From Rhizobium mongolense subsp. loessense (GTDB lineage Bacteria; Pseudomonadota; Alphaproteobacteria; Rhizobiales; Rhizobiaceae): a DNA stretch of 64,000 bases. Location of the stretch: positions 1,302,001 to 1,366,000 of the forward strand of contig NZ_FMTM01000001.1 in the NCBI RefSeq assembly GCF_900099775.1, given 5' to 3'. Of the stretch, positions 8,585 through 17,842 are shown piece after piece; positions within the stretch are counted from its first letter, which is position 1; each line of letters begins with the position of its first letter. Below the pieces are notes generated by a model. That model was given only the letters and a program-made list of their open reading frames with translations, did not search any database and was not told the DNA's origin. Made by a program: the position numbers and the translations under genes.

Positions 8585-9568
8585 TCAGAACCTGTCGGCG
8601 ACCTGGATGCCGGCCGGGCCGAGGATGACGGCAACGAGAACGGGAAGGAAGAACAAAATCATCGGAACGGTCAGCTTCGGCGGCAGGGCAGCAGCTTTCT
8701 TTTCAGCCTCGTTCATGCGCTCGTCTCGGCCCTCCTGTGCGAGAACGCGCAGCGCCTGAGAAATCGGGGTGCCGTAACGGTCGGCCTGGATGAGCGCCTG
8801 GGTGACTGAACGCACGAGATCGATCTGCGTACGCGTGCCGAGGTTTTCCAGCGCCTGACGGCGGTCCGGCAGGAAGGAAAGCTCGGCCGTCGTCAGCACC
8901 ATTTCTTCGGCAAGCGGCGGCGACTGTTCGCCAAGCTCTTCCGATACGCGTCGCATCGCCGCTTCGATCGAGATGCCGGACTCGACGCAAATCAGCATCA
9001 GGTCGAGCGCATCGGGCCAGGCACGCTTGATCGAATGCTGACGCTTCGACATGCGGTTCGAGATGAAGATGTTCGGCGCATAAAAACCGAGATAGCCCGT
9101 GCCGATCATAGCAAGCAGGCGGATAGGAAGCGGCTTGGCTGCGAGGTTGCCGAGACCGAAAATCCAAAAGGCGGCGAGCGCGAGGAAAACGAAGGGCAGA
9201 AGGAAGCGGGCGACGAGGAATGTGTTCAGAGCGTTTTCGGAGCGGTAGCCGGCTGCACGCAGCTTGTTCATCGTGTTTTCGTCGACCAGCGCTTTGCGCA
9301 GATTGAAGCGCTCGACGATCTGGCGGACAGAGCGATTGTTTTGGTTGCGAAGCGACGCCTTGTTTCCCGCCTCCGTGTTCATACGGGCACGCTCGCGTGC
9401 GCGAATCTGATCACGCTCCGTCGAAACGGCGCGCATGCGCTTGTTCAAATCACCGCGCTCGAAGAAGGGAACGGCGATCGTGTAGAAGGTCGCAAAGACA
9501 GCGATCGCAACGAGAAGCGCGACCAGCATGGCCGGATCGGTCAATCGCGCTGCAAGATCTGCTGACAT
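8585..9568 (-). CDS. tadC: Flp pilus inner-membrane platform protein TadC
   Basis: A 327-residue type II secretion F-family membrane protein. Hydrophobic segments flank a cytoplasmic domain with the family pattern RAWPDALDLMLICVESGISIEAAMRRVSEELG, and the chain ends PMILFFLPVLVAVILGPAGIQ. With TadB it forms the membrane platform on which the ATPase CpaF drives pilin polymerisation. GGAGG precedes the ATG. It is the last gene of the minus-strand pilus operon, 15 bases after tadB. Confidence 0.92.
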   Translation of the reverse strand: MSADLAARLTDPAMLVALLVAIAVFATFYTIAVPFFERGDLNKRMRAVSTERDQIRARERARMNTEAGNKASLRNQNNRSVRQIVERFNLRKALVDENTMNKLRAAGYRSENALNTFLVARFLLPFVFLALAAFWIFGLGNLAAKPLPIRLLAMIGTGYLGFYAPNIFISNRMSKRQHSIKRAWPDALDLMLICVESGISIEAAMRRVSEELGEQSPPLAEEMVLTTAELSFLPDRRQALENLGTRTQIDLVRSVTQALIQADRYGTPISQALRVLAQEGRDERMNEAEKKAAALPPKLTVPMILFFLPVLVAVILGPAGIQVADRF

Positions 9569-9583
9569 GACGCTTGCCTCCGG

Positions 9584-10594
9584 CTAGATGTCGAAATTGA
9601 CCATGTTGCGCATGACGAAGATGCCGATCGACATCCACACCGCCGATACACCCATGATGAGGTGCCCGCGCGAATCGGTGAACAGGACCATCATGTATTG
9701 CGGTGATGTGAGATAGACGAGCGTGGCGACGATAAAGGGCAAAGCGCCGATGATGACGGCGGAAGCCTTGGCCTCCATCGACAGCGCCTTCACCTTGGCC
9801 TTCATCTTCTTGCGGTCGCGGAGAACCTTCGAGAGATTGCCGATCGCTTCGGAAAGATTGCCGCCGGCCTGCGACTGAATGGCGATGACGATCGCAAAGA
9901 AGCTCACTTCCTGCAGCGGCATGTAGTTGGTCATGCGCGCACAGGCGTCGGGAACACTGAGGCCGACCTGCTGCGATTCCACGACACGGCGAAATTCGGT
10001 TTTCACCGGATCGCGGCCCTCGTTTGCGATGAGGCGGATCGCGTCGTTGAGCGGCAGGCCGGACTTGATCGAACGCACGATGACGTCGAGCGCATTCGGA
10101 AATTCGTCGAGGAACTTGTTCTGGCGGCGCTTTATCAGGAAGCCCAGAATCCACCGCGGCAGGCCGAGGCCGGCAACGACCGGAAGCGCAAGTACGACCA
10201 GCATCGGCGCGCCGGCAAGCAGCGCGACGAGCATCAGGAACAGGCCGAAGGCGGCACTGAACATGTAGAATTTGGCAGGCGTGATCGCAAAGCCCGCCTG
10301 GGTCAGCCGCGACTTCAGCGACAGTTTCCGTTTTGTGTTTTCCTGCTGGCGCTTTTCGAGGTCCTTGAGATTGTCCTGCACCGACTTGCGGCGCTTCGAC
10401 ATTTCCTGGACACGGTCCCGTGCGGCCTTGACCTTCACACGGTCGGTCTCGGTTGAAGCGACGCGGCTGACACGATTGGCAGCCTTCTTCTCGGTCTCCA
10501 TACGGCTGAAGAGCAGGCCATAGCAAACCGCGCCGGCTGCGACCGCAACCAGCACGATGATGGCGAGCACTATCGGATCGAGACCGAACATCAT
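9584..10594 (-). CDS. tadB: Flp pilus inner-membrane platform protein TadB
   Basis: A 336-residue type II secretion F-family protein. It starts with a membrane segment, then a Lys/Arg-rich cytoplasmic part (around residues 25-95), and the F-domain pattern EFPNALDVIVRSIKSGLPLNDAIRLIANEGRDPVKTEFRRV. Hydrophobic segments close the chain. Its start overlaps the cpaF stop: the sequence GGAGGTATGATG gives two consecutive ATGs, and the second (10591) has better spacing to GGAGG. It is translationally coupled to the ATPase gene. Confidence 0.92.
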   Translation of the reverse strand: MMFGLDPIVLAIIVLVAVAAGAVCYGLLFSRMETEKKAANRVSRVASTETDRVKVKAARDRVQEMSKRRKSVQDNLKDLEKRQQENTKRKLSLKSRLTQAGFAITPAKFYMFSAAFGLFLMLVALLAGAPMLVVLALPVVAGLGLPRWILGFLIKRRQNKFLDEFPNALDVIVRSIKSGLPLNDAIRLIANEGRDPVKTEFRRVVESQQVGLSVPDACARMTNYMPLQEVSFFAIVIAIQSQAGGNLSEAIGNLSKVLRDRKKMKAKVKALSMEAKASAVIIGALPFIVATLVYLTSPQYMMVLFTDSRGHLIMGVSAVWMSIGIFVMRNMVNFDI

Positions 10595-12066
10595 ACCTCC
10601 TTCGACTTTGCTTCCATCTCATCCAAGGCGGCGGCCAGGCGCTTTTCCTCGTTGTAGTAGCGCGCGCGGTCCCAGAAATTCGGCTTGCCGATACCGGTCG
10701 ACATATGACGGCCGATCAGTCGGCCGCCGGCGTCCTCGCCTTCGATCTCGTAACGCATCAGATCCTGGGTGATGATCACGTCGCCTTCCATGCCGATCAC
10801 CTCGGTGATCGCCGTGATGCGCCGCGAGCCGTCGCGAAGACGCGCTGCCTGAATGATGACGTCGATCGAGCCGGCGATGATTTCGCGAACTGTCTTTGCC
10901 GGGAGACTGTAGCCGCCCATGGCGATCATGGATTCGATACGGCTCAGGCATTCGCGCGGCGAGTTCGAGTGGATCGTTCCCATCGAGCCGTCATGACCGG
11001 TGTTCATCGCCTGCAGAAGATCGAAAACCTCCGGTCCGCGCACTTCGCCGACGATGATACGCTCCGGACGCATGCGAAGGCAGTTCTTGACGAGATCACG
11101 CATCGTGATCTCGCCTTCGCCTTCGATGTTCGGCGGGCGGGTTTCCAGCCTAACCACATGCGGCTGCTGCAGCTGCAGTTCCGCCGTGTCCTCGCAGGTG
11201 ATGACCCGCTCGTCTCTGTCGATATAGTTCGTCAGGCAGTTCAAAAGCGTCGTCTTGCCGGAACCGGTACCGCCGGAGATCACGACGTTGCAGCGCACCC
11301 GGCCAATGATCTGCAACAGCTTTGCGCCTTCAGGCGTGATCGCGCCGAAGCGGACGAGCTGATCAAGCGTCAGCTTGTCCTTCTTGAATTTACGGATCGT
11401 GAGCGCCGGTCCGTCGATGGCGAGCGGCGGGGCGATGACGTTGACACGCGAGCCATCCGGAAGACGGGCGTCGCAGATCGGGCTCGATTCATCGACGCGG
11501 CGGCCGACCTGGCTGACGATGCGCTGGCAGATCGAGAGAAGCTGGCCGTTGTCGCGGAAGCGAATTTCCGATTCGACCGTCTTGCCGCCGACTTCGATAA
11601 AGGTCTTGCCGGCGCCATTGACCATGATGTCGGCGATATCGTCGCGCGCGAGCAGCGGTTCCAGCGGGCCGTAGCCGAGAACATCGTTGCAGATGTCTTC
11701 AAGCAGCTCTTCCTGCTCGGATATCGACATCGCGAAGTTCTTGATGGTGATGATATCGTTGACGATGTCGCGAATTTCCTCGCGAGCGCTTTCGGCATCG
11801 AGCTTGGCAAGCTGGGACAGGTCGATCGTATCGATCAGCGCCGAGAAGACCTGCGCCTTGGTGTCGTAATATTCGTCGGTGCGGGCCGGTCGCCGGCGCT
11901 GTGGCGTCTGCATCGGCGGCGGTGTCACCTGGGGCCGGCCAGGCTCTCTTGCCGGCTCGACCAGCACGGCGGGCGCGGAAGAAGGAACCGCCGCGGCAGG
12001 CGGCGGTGGCGGTGCGCTTACACCCCCGCCCTTTCCGAAGCCTTCATTTCCGCGTTTTCCGAACAT
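10591..12066 (-). CDS. cpaF: Flp pilus assembly ATPase CpaF/TadA
   Basis: A 491-residue secretion ATPase of the VirB11/PilT superfamily. After a Pro-rich N-terminal 60 residues come the N-domain ([21 protein letters not shown]) and the motor domain, with Walker [13 protein letters not shown] near residue 268, an Asp box [10 protein letters not shown], Walker [15 protein letters not shown] and the His box [14 protein letters not shown]. It energises pilus extension and probably retraction. It sits directly after cpaE and overlaps tadB. Confidence 0.95.
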   Translation of the reverse strand: MFGKRGNEGFGKGGGVSAPPPPPAAAVPSSAPAVLVEPAREPGRPQVTPPPMQTPQRRRPARTDEYYDTKAQVFSALIDTIDLSQLAKLDAESAREEIRDIVNDIITIKNFAMSISEQEELLEDICNDVLGYGPLEPLLARDDIADIMVNGAGKTFIEVGGKTVESEIRFRDNGQLLSICQRIVSQVGRRVDESSPICDARLPDGSRVNVIAPPLAIDGPALTIRKFKKDKLTLDQLVRFGAITPEGAKLLQIIGRVRCNVVISGGTGSGKTTLLNCLTNYIDRDERVITCEDTAELQLQQPHVVRLETRPPNIEGEGEITMRDLVKNCLRMRPERIIVGEVRGPEVFDLLQAMNTGHDGSMGTIHSNSPRECLSRIESMIAMGGYSLPAKTVREIIAGSIDVIIQAARLRDGSRRITAITEVIGMEGDVIITQDLMRYEIEGEDAGGRLIGRHMSTGIGKPNFWDRARYYNEEKRLAAALDEMEAKSKEV

Positions 12067-12098
12067 GCCACAAAATCCAATCTACTCGTTTTCGACTC

Positions 12099-13379
12099 TT
12101 ACTTGGCGCGCTTCAGCAGCCCCATCAGCCCGCCGCGCCTCGCCTTCTTGATGGCCACACGGCCGGTGACGATGTGTGCCAACTGCGAGAAGGTTTCGGC
12201 GGTTGGCGATTTCGGATCCATCTCCGAGATCATGCGACCGCTATTGGCGGCATTGCCGAAAAGACCGACATCGAAAGGAATGATCGCGATCGGCTCGATC
12301 TCGAGCGGTTCGCAGAAATCGGACGGGGCGATTTCCGGCCGCTTCGGCATGCCGACCTGATTGAGAATCAGATGCGGCATCTTATCGTTCGGACGCAGCT
12401 TGCGCAGGGCATCGAGCATGTTCTTTGCGTTGCGCAGGTTCGCAAGATCGGGCACGGCGCAGATAACGACCTCATCCACGGCAGTCAGGACCGAGCGCGT
12501 CCATTCCGACCAGGCGTGCGGGACATCGAGCACCGTCACCGGCGCGCTGCGCTGCAGGACTTCAAGAACCGGCTGAAATGCCTGGCCATCGAAATCATAA
12601 GCGCGATCGAGTAGCGACGGTGCCGCAAGCAGCGACAGGTGTTCCGAACATTTCGTCAGCAATCGGTCGAGAAAGACCTCGTCCAGCCGATCGGGAGCAA
12701 AGACCGCCTCGGCGATCCCCTGCGTCGGATCCTGGTCGAAATCGATATTTGCCGTGCCGTAAGGCAGATCGAGATCGGCGAGGATCGTCTCGGTCGAAAA
12801 GAGATTGGAGATGCCGAAAGCGCAATTGTGGGCGATCGTCGAGGCACCGGTGCCTCCCTTGGATCCGATAAAGGCAATGCTGCGGCCAAGCGGCTCGGCA
12901 TCCGGGTCGACGAAAATCGACGCCATGGCCATCATGACGTCCGGCATCGCGATCGGCTGAACCATGTATTCGGAAATGCCGTTGCGGATCAGCTCGCGGT
13001 AAAGCGCGATATCGTTGTACTGGCCGATGATGACGACCTTGGTGCTCGGATCGCAGACGGCCGCAAGCGGCGCAAGCTCTGAGAGAAGGCTTGCCGCATT
13101 GGCCTTGGTTTCGAGGATGATCAGGTTGGGCGTCGGAGCGCTGGCGAACATGTTCGCAGCAGCCGCAATGCCGCCGCTGGTGATCCGCAGGCTCACCTTC
13201 GCCATCCGCCGGTCGTTGCCGCAGCGCTCCATCACCCGCTGAAGCGCCTCACTTTCGCAGAAAGCGTGCACGGAAATACGCGGCAGCGGCCGCATATTTT
13301 CCAGCTCGCCCATGCGAACGGCGTCTTCAGCATGCTGGAGCTCCGTCGTGTTCTTGATCTCGTATTCGATCGGGCTCAT
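12099..13379 (-). CDS. cpaE: Pilus assembly protein CpaE (response-regulator-like ParA/MinD ATPase)
   Basis: A 426-residue protein with an N-terminal receiver-like fold (LIILETKANAASLLSELAPLA..VVIIGQYNDIALYRELIRNGISEYMVQP) and a C-terminal ParA/MinD-type domain. The deviant Walker A is FIGSKGGTGASTIAHN and the Walker B region is TILADLDLPYGTANIDFD. CpaE is needed to place the Flp pilus machine in the cell. ATG 13379, 16 bases after the cpaD stop with GAGGAG upstream, is preferred. The frame stays open to 13481, but that would overlap cpaD. Confidence 0.92.
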   Translation of the reverse strand: MSPIEYEIKNTTELQHAEDAVRMGELENMRPLPRISVHAFCESEALQRVMERCGNDRRMAKVSLRITSGGIAAAANMFASAPTPNLIILETKANAASLLSELAPLAAVCDPSTKVVIIGQYNDIALYRELIRNGISEYMVQPIAMPDVMMAMASIFVDPDAEPLGRSIAFIGSKGGTGASTIAHNCAFGISNLFSTETILADLDLPYGTANIDFDQDPTQGIAEAVFAPDRLDEVFLDRLLTKCSEHLSLLAAPSLLDRAYDFDGQAFQPVLEVLQRSAPVTVLDVPHAWSEWTRSVLTAVDEVVICAVPDLANLRNAKNMLDALRKLRPNDKMPHLILNQVGMPKRPEIAPSDFCEPLEIEPIAIIPFDVGLFGNAANSGRMISEMDPKSPTAETFSQLAHIVTGRVAIKKARRGGLMGLLKRAK

Positions 13380-13395
13380 CGTCTGGATCCGCTCC

Positions 13396-14136
13396 TCATT
13401 GGAAGGTGCCTGAGTTGTTGTGTTCAAGGACGGTCCTGTATTCGCGATATTCAGTGATGGCGTCATTGCGGCGCGCAGCATCGATCGGCGTCATGCCGCG
13501 CGGCGCAATCAGGTCTTCCGGATTGGCGATCTGTGCAGCCAGATTGTTCTGGGTAGCGCAGCCGAAATTGTAATAATTCTGGTTGTCGAAGCCGCCGCCG
13601 ATATCCTTCGGCCATTGGCCGCACTGCGTGGTCATGGCTGTCATGCCGACGAAGCTGAGCCGGATCGGCGCTGCATCGCCAGGAGTTGCCGAATAGCTCG
13701 CATTGACGATCTTCGAGCTCGGTATCCGTCTCTTCGAGAGCTCGGCCCGCACCTGGTTGCGCAACTGGCTTGCGGCAGCCGAATTTGGCGAACCTTGCGG
13801 GGTCATGACGTAAACCGGGCCGGAAGCCCGGGATATATAATTGGCTGCAAAACCGCGGATCATATCACGCTGGGCAATCGTCAAGCGCCGATCCGTCGAG
13901 GCGACCGGGATATCGACCGTCTGCTCGGCCTCTGCCACCACGATCGGATGGCGCTGGCGGTAGTCGTCGGGGATACCGCCGGTTGTCAGATTGTCGCGTG
14001 GAGCCGCGCAGCCGGAGAGCATCGCACCCGCAAGTGCCGCCGCGCCAAGCATGGCCCACTGCATCGTGGATTTCGCGCTTTGAGCCATGGCCCGGTCACC
14101 ATATCGTTTCATCGTTTTCGATCCTGCGCCGCTCAT
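13396..14136 (-). CDS. cpaD: Pilus assembly lipoprotein CpaD
   Basis: A 246-residue lipoprotein as drawn, with lipobox LSGCAAP (Cys43). In-frame ATGs at 14112 and 14088 would give a more normal signal peptide, placing the Cys near 35 or 27, so the true start is probably one of them. The C-terminal half has the CpaD pattern FGCATQNNLAAQIANPEDLIAPRG, with a Cys in QCGQWPKD and one in FGCATQ. It is thought to work with the CpaC secretin at the outer membrane. It overlaps the end of cpaC by 4 bases with the upstream-most start. Confidence 0.9.
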   Translation of the reverse strand: MSGAGSKTMKRYGDRAMAQSAKSTMQWAMLGAAALAGAMLSGCAAPRDNLTTGGIPDDYRQRHPIVVAEAEQTVDIPVASTDRRLTIAQRDMIRGFAANYISRASGPVYVMTPQGSPNSAAASQLRNQVRAELSKRRIPSSKIVNASYSATPGDAAPIRLSFVGMTAMTTQCGQWPKDIGGGFDNQNYYNFGCATQNNLAAQIANPEDLIAPRGMTPIDAARRNDAITEYREYRTVLEHNNSGTFQ

Positions 14137-15638
14137 TTGTAGATAAACCCAATGGAACCGTGGAATTGCGCGTCTGCCACCGGCGCTTCGCGGCGGCCAT
14201 AAACCTTGTTGACACGGTTCATGAGGAACGCCTGGCCATCATGTTCCGGACTGAAATTGTCATCCGGCCGGTTAAGCTCGTTGCGGGCGACGGGGCGTAC
14301 CAGATAGGGGGTCGCGATAATGACAAGCTCGGTTTCTTCTCGCTGCACAGTCCTCTGGCGGAACAATGTGCCCAGCAGGGGGATCTTGTTCACACCCGGC
14401 GTGCCGTTCGATGTCTGCGAAACGTTGTCCCTGATAAGGCCGGCAAGCGCGATCGAGCCGCCGGAGGGAAGCTCGACGGATGTCTCGGCCGAACGGCGCT
14501 GGTAGGTCGGCTGCGAACCCGAGACGGATGGTGCAGGCTCGGACACATTGGTCACGATTTCAAGACTGATGCGGCCTGAAGAGAGAACCACCGGCTTGAA
14601 GGCCAGATTGATACCGTAGTTGTAGGGAACCACGGTCACGTTGCCGTCATTGTCGGTGGTCGAATAGAGAACCTGACCACCCGAATTGAAGGTGGCAGCC
14701 TGACCGGAAATCGCCGTCAGCGTAGGCTCGGCAAGCGTTCTGACGACCTTCGCCTGTTCCAGGGCGTTTAGATAGGTCGATATGTCATACTTGCCGATCG
14801 AGCTCTTGAAGAGGGCTGCAAGTCCGCCACCGACCGTCGCAGCGGCGCCATCCGCAGAAGGCACGCCTAGCTGCGCCACGGTCATGCCAGAGGAATTCGA
14901 TACAAGATTGTCGAAGCCGATCTGTTTCAGGATTTCGCGACGGACCTCGGCGATCGTCACCTTGAGCGTGACCTGATCCTCGCCTTCAATCTGCAGCAGG
15001 TTGACGACCTGCGATTCCTGGCGCGCCTCGGCGAAAAGCGCGACATCGCCCTGCTGAGCGCTACTGGCGGCCGTCTCGGTTCGCGTCGTCGCTTCGCCGC
15101 CCTTCAGAAATGCCTGGGCAAGGTCGGCCGCCTGCTTGGCATCCTGCGGCGTACGGACGGTGCCGGTCAGCACGATGTTGTCGGACACGATCTCGACCTT
15201 GATATTGGAGTCGACGATGAAGCGTCTCAGGTTCGTCTCGAGGCCGGAGACATCGCGTTCGATTTCGATGTCGAGGCTCACGACCTCCTGTCCATCGCTC
15301 CCGAAAATGAAGATGTTCGTTTGGCCGACCTTCTTGCCGAAGAGGTAGATACGGCGCGAGGTGCGCGTTACGGCATCCGCCATCGACGGATCGGAGACGA
15401 GAATATCATGTGCTTCCTCGGGCAGGTCGACGACGACTGCCTTGTTGAGACCGAGTTTCAGGCGGCGGTGGGCGCCGGGACCGGTCCGCGAGATCTGGAT
15501 GACGCCTTCCGATTCCGCATGGGCAATCCCTGCGCCAACGAGTGGCGCGAAGGCAGGTGGCGTCAGCCCCGAAACGACGATCGCCAGTGTAAGAAAGCCT
15601 GCGAGGAAAGACTTGCTGCGCCGCATTGTGTTGACCAT
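14133..15638 (-). CDS. cpaC: Flp pilus secretin CpaC/RcpA
   Basis: A 501-residue outer-membrane secretin. After a signal peptide ending near GIAHA-E comes the pilus N-domain (INKAVVVDLPEEAHDILVSDP-type segment), a BON-like part, and the secretin domain ending in NKIPLLGTLFRQRTVQREETELVIIATPYLVRP. It forms the channel through which the pilus crosses the outer membrane. ATG 15638 has GAGGGG at good spacing and lies 10 bases after the cpaB stop. An open frame to 15722 overlaps cpaB and is not used. Confidence 0.95.
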   Translation of the reverse strand: MVNTMRRSKSFLAGFLTLAIVVSGLTPPAFAPLVGAGIAHAESEGVIQISRTGPGAHRRLKLGLNKAVVVDLPEEAHDILVSDPSMADAVTRTSRRIYLFGKKVGQTNIFIFGSDGQEVVSLDIEIERDVSGLETNLRRFIVDSNIKVEIVSDNIVLTGTVRTPQDAKQAADLAQAFLKGGEATTRTETAASSAQQGDVALFAEARQESQVVNLLQIEGEDQVTLKVTIAEVRREILKQIGFDNLVSNSSGMTVAQLGVPSADGAAATVGGGLAALFKSSIGKYDISTYLNALEQAKVVRTLAEPTLTAISGQAATFNSGGQVLYSTTDNDGNVTVVPYNYGINLAFKPVVLSSGRISLEIVTNVSEPAPSVSGSQPTYQRRSAETSVELPSGGSIALAGLIRDNVSQTSNGTPGVNKIPLLGTLFRQRTVQREETELVIIATPYLVRPVARNELNRPDDNFSPEHDGQAFLMNRVNKVYGRREAPVADAQFHGSIGFIYK

Positions 15639-15648
15639 TAAGTTCCCC

Positions 15649-16461
15649 TCATTCGGCCTTTGGCGCACTGCTGTCTGTGACGATCGAACCGGACTTGATG
15701 ACCTGAACCAGCGCGCTTCCATTGTCTCCGTTCAGGAGATAATCGGCGGCACTCGTATCCTGCTCCTGCGCGTCGGCTACGGAACGCAAGGCAAGCGACA
15801 GCTTGTCGGCCATCTGCTGCGCGACCGTCAGAACCTTGGTTTGATCGGGCGTCAGTTCCAGGGTCGCCGTCGTGCCCACGACGGCCTTGGAACCATCGTC
15901 TTTTTCTTGGATCTGCTGATCGATGGCGAGAACGCGGACATTGCTCAGCACGGCTTCGGTCAGGAACTTGTCGCTCCCCTGCGCCCTGCGGACCATGATG
16001 ACGTCGACCCGGTCGTTCGGAAGGATGAAGCCGCCGGCGCCGGTTGCGACCGAGATTTCCGTCGCGACGGCGCGCTTGCCGGCCGGCAGAAGTGCCGAGA
16101 GTATTCGGCTGTTGGAGTCGGCGATTTTTTCCGGCCGGATCGGCTCGCCTTCGAAGATCGGCAGGCGGACCACCGCCCCTAACATAACCTTGATCGCATC
16201 GGGCTTGTCGGCTTCGGTGATGAAGCCCTGGATGACACCGCCCCGCGGCCAGGGCATCCAGTGAACCGCCTTGTCGTCAATGCGGGCGCCGACCGGCAGA
16301 TTGGCGCTCGAGACCAGCACGTTGACCGTCGGTTCCTTTTCGACCACCGATTGAACCTGCGTGACGACACCGCCCCGCCCGGCAAGCTTCATCGCCAGAA
16401 AGCCGGCGAGCCCAGCGGCAACGACGGCCACTGAAAGTATCATCAAACGGGCGGGCTTCAT
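15649..16461 (-). CDS. cpaB: Flp pilus assembly protein CpaB/RcpC
   Basis: A 270-residue periplasmic protein anchored by an N-terminal hydrophobic segment (residues 5-25). A SAF-type domain follows (VLVSSANLPVGARIDDKAVHWMPWPRG) and then the RcpC part (ATEISVATGAGGFILPNDRVDVIMVR). It supports the secretin channel. GAGGA lies before the ATG. It is the first gene after a 110-base gap that contains a CtrA-type site, so a promoter for cpaBCDEF-tadBC probably lies there. Confidence 0.92.
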   Translation of the reverse strand: MKPARLMILSVAVVAAGLAGFLAMKLAGRGGVVTQVQSVVEKEPTVNVLVSSANLPVGARIDDKAVHWMPWPRGGVIQGFITEADKPDAIKVMLGAVVRLPIFEGEPIRPEKIADSNSRILSALLPAGKRAVATEISVATGAGGFILPNDRVDVIMVRRAQGSDKFLTEAVLSNVRVLAIDQQIQEKDDGSKAVVGTTATLELTPDQTKVLTVAQQMADKLSLALRSVADAQEQDTSAADYLLNGDNGSALVQVIKSGSIVTDSSAPKAE

Positions 16462-16548
16462 TATTCAGTCCTCGGGAGACGGTATCTTCACCCCGAAGAA
16501 TGCTCAGGAATTGGTGTAATTATAGTTAACGGAACACTTACATTTTAA

Positions 16549-16564
16549 GTTAACGGAGGTTTAA
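16549..16564 (-). promoter_or_regulatory. CtrA-type binding site upstream of cpaB
   Basis: Read on the minus strand, bases 16564 to 16549 are TTAA, seven bases (ACCTCCG), then TTAAC. This is an exact match to the full CtrA consensus TTAA-N7-TTAAC. It lies 88-103 bases upstream of the cpaB start and just past the cpaA stop. A direct repeat AGTTAACGGA (16524-16533 and 16548-16557) overlaps it. In Caulobacter CtrA drives pilus genes, and a similar role here is inference. Confidence 0.5.
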
Positions 16565-16571
16565 ATCGCCG

Positions 16572-17084
16572 TTACTTCAGCGTTTCCAACGCATTGATCA
16601 GCATCGGCGAGTGCGGGAACGCCATGAAACCGCCAATCGCGATTGCGATGCCGTACGGGATTTTCTTCGCAAATAGAATCGAACCCGGAACAGGCAGGCC
16701 TATAGCCAGGATCGTGTTGGATTGTGATCGTATCATCAGGATTGCAAACGTCAGCAAGCCGCCGATCACGCCGACGCAGCCGATGAAGAGGATTAAGCTT
16801 TGATTGAAGCCAAACCAGAGCGCAGCGGCTATTAGAAGCTTCGCGTCGCCTCCGCCCATGACATTTGAGGCAAAGAGGGCGAAACAGCCACAGAACACGG
16901 CAAGCCCTGCGGCAAGATGCATGCCTATCACCGGGATTGCCATCCCCGTAAGCGGTGCGATGATCAGAAACGAAATGGCGAGAATAAGCGATACACGGTT
17001 CGGGATCGTCATCGTGAACAGATCCGAGAATGCTGCGATCGCGAGGCAGAGAGGAAAGATCACAAAAACGGCGGCGGCGATCAT
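16572..17084 (-). CDS. cpaA: Prepilin peptidase CpaA (A24 family)
   Basis: A 170-residue polytopic membrane protease with about six hydrophobic segments. The two catalytic aspartates of the A24 family are visible: one in FSDLFTMTIPNR (about residue 20) and one in MGGGDAKLL (about 80). It cleaves the Flp prepilin and the TadE-like pseudopilins after Gly. There is no N-terminal methylase domain, as usual for CpaA/TadV. It follows the pilin gene on the same strand after a terminator-like hairpin. Confidence 0.92.
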   Translation of the reverse strand: MIAAAVFVIFPLCLAIAAFSDLFTMTIPNRVSLILAISFLIIAPLTGMAIPVIGMHLAAGLAVFCGCFALFASNVMGGGDAKLLIAAALWFGFNQSLILFIGCVGVIGGLLTFAILMIRSQSNTILAIGLPVPGSILFAKKIPYGIAIAIGGFMAFPHSPMLINALETLK

Positions 17085-17188
17085 CTGTGGCTTCCTTGCA
17101 AACTCGCACGATCATGATCCGTGCAGACTTAATAAATCGCGAAAACGGCGAGCGCGAGTGCCAAATTATTGACTGCACTTGGAATCAA

Positions 17189-17216
17189 AACAAAAAACCG
17201 CCCTTGCGAGCGGTTT
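17189..17216 (-). terminator. Intrinsic terminator after the pilin gene
   Basis: AAACCGC (17195-17201) and GCGGTTT (17210-17216) form a 7-bp perfect stem around CCTTGCGA. On the minus strand the stem is followed by TTTTTTGTTTT. It lies about 30 bases after the pilin stop and before cpaA, so it should release most pilin transcripts and give a high pilin-to-machinery ratio. Confidence 0.8.
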
Positions 17217-17246
17217 CCGTAGTGCGCTGCATCGTCGAAACGATGG

Positions 17247-17429
17247 TTAGTGCGCCGCGGTCGCGGTATTCATCTTCGTGGAGAGATTGTTGAACGTGTT
17301 GCTCAGCGTATTGCCGAGGGTCGTCGCACCGGCGATCAGCGCTACGGAAATCAGCGCTGCGATCAGGCCGTATTCGATTGCGGTCGCGCCGGATTCATCC
17401 TTCAGAAAACGGCTAAAAAGCTTGGTCAT
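17247..17429 (-). CDS. Flp/Fap-type pilin
   Basis: A 60-residue type IVb pilin precursor. The leader MTKLFSRFLKDESG is followed by ATAIEYGLIAALISVALIAG. Cleavage by CpaA after Gly14 would leave the hydrophobic, Glu-containing N-terminus that polymerises. AGGAG lies 6 bases before ATG 17429. The frame is open further upstream, but those residues do not look like a pilin leader. It is the only Flp pilin gene in the window. Confidence 0.95.
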   Translation of the reverse strand: MTKLFSRFLKDESGATAIEYGLIAALISVALIAGATTLGNTLSNTFNNLSTKMNTATAAH

Positions 17430-17842
17430 GGTTACTCCTAACTCCAGTTGAGGTTCAGCACGTCCGCCAACTGTTGCCGTTGATCGGATGCCACAACCTA
17501 GCAAGCGGCTATTTCGATCGGCTTAAGGAAGAGGGTTACCAGATCGTAAATGCTAAAGTAGAAACATCCATGGTAAGTATTGCGTTACCCGGATATATTC
17601 AATTTTATCTATACTGCAAATCGTATAAAACACCGATCTTCGGGATGCATCAAAACATTACATAGGCTGCGCCATTACTGATCACCATGCCTCAGGAAAT
17701 CCTTCTTGCCTGACCCAATTTGGATAAACACGTGCCATCATCAGGCATGCCCGGCAGTTCTTAAAGCTTCATTCACCATTTTTTCCCATTGTGTCTTGAG
17801 ATTTCTGCCGGACTCTGATCCGGATCCAATAAAGAGAACGCT
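17430..17842. promoter_or_regulatory. 413-base divergent intergenic region between pilin and TadE operon
   Basis: I see no convincing gene here; a 63-codon frame at 17474-17665 has no family resemblance and no good start. The stretch is AT-richer than its surroundings and must hold promoters for the pilin (minus) and for the 17843 operon (plus). GGTTACC at 17534-17540, and the inverted pair GGTAA (17572-17576) / TTACC (17585-17589), are the only notable repeats. No CtrA full site was found. Confidence 0.6.

Noticed and set aside
10705..12360. A 551-codon open frame on the plus strand
   Set aside because: It lies antisense to cpaF, which is supported by clear motifs. Long antisense frames are common in GC-rich DNA and the translation resembles no family.
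17474..17665. A 63-codon frame in the pilin upstream region
   Set aside because: It has no ribosome site and no family resemblance, and it lies in promoter DNA.
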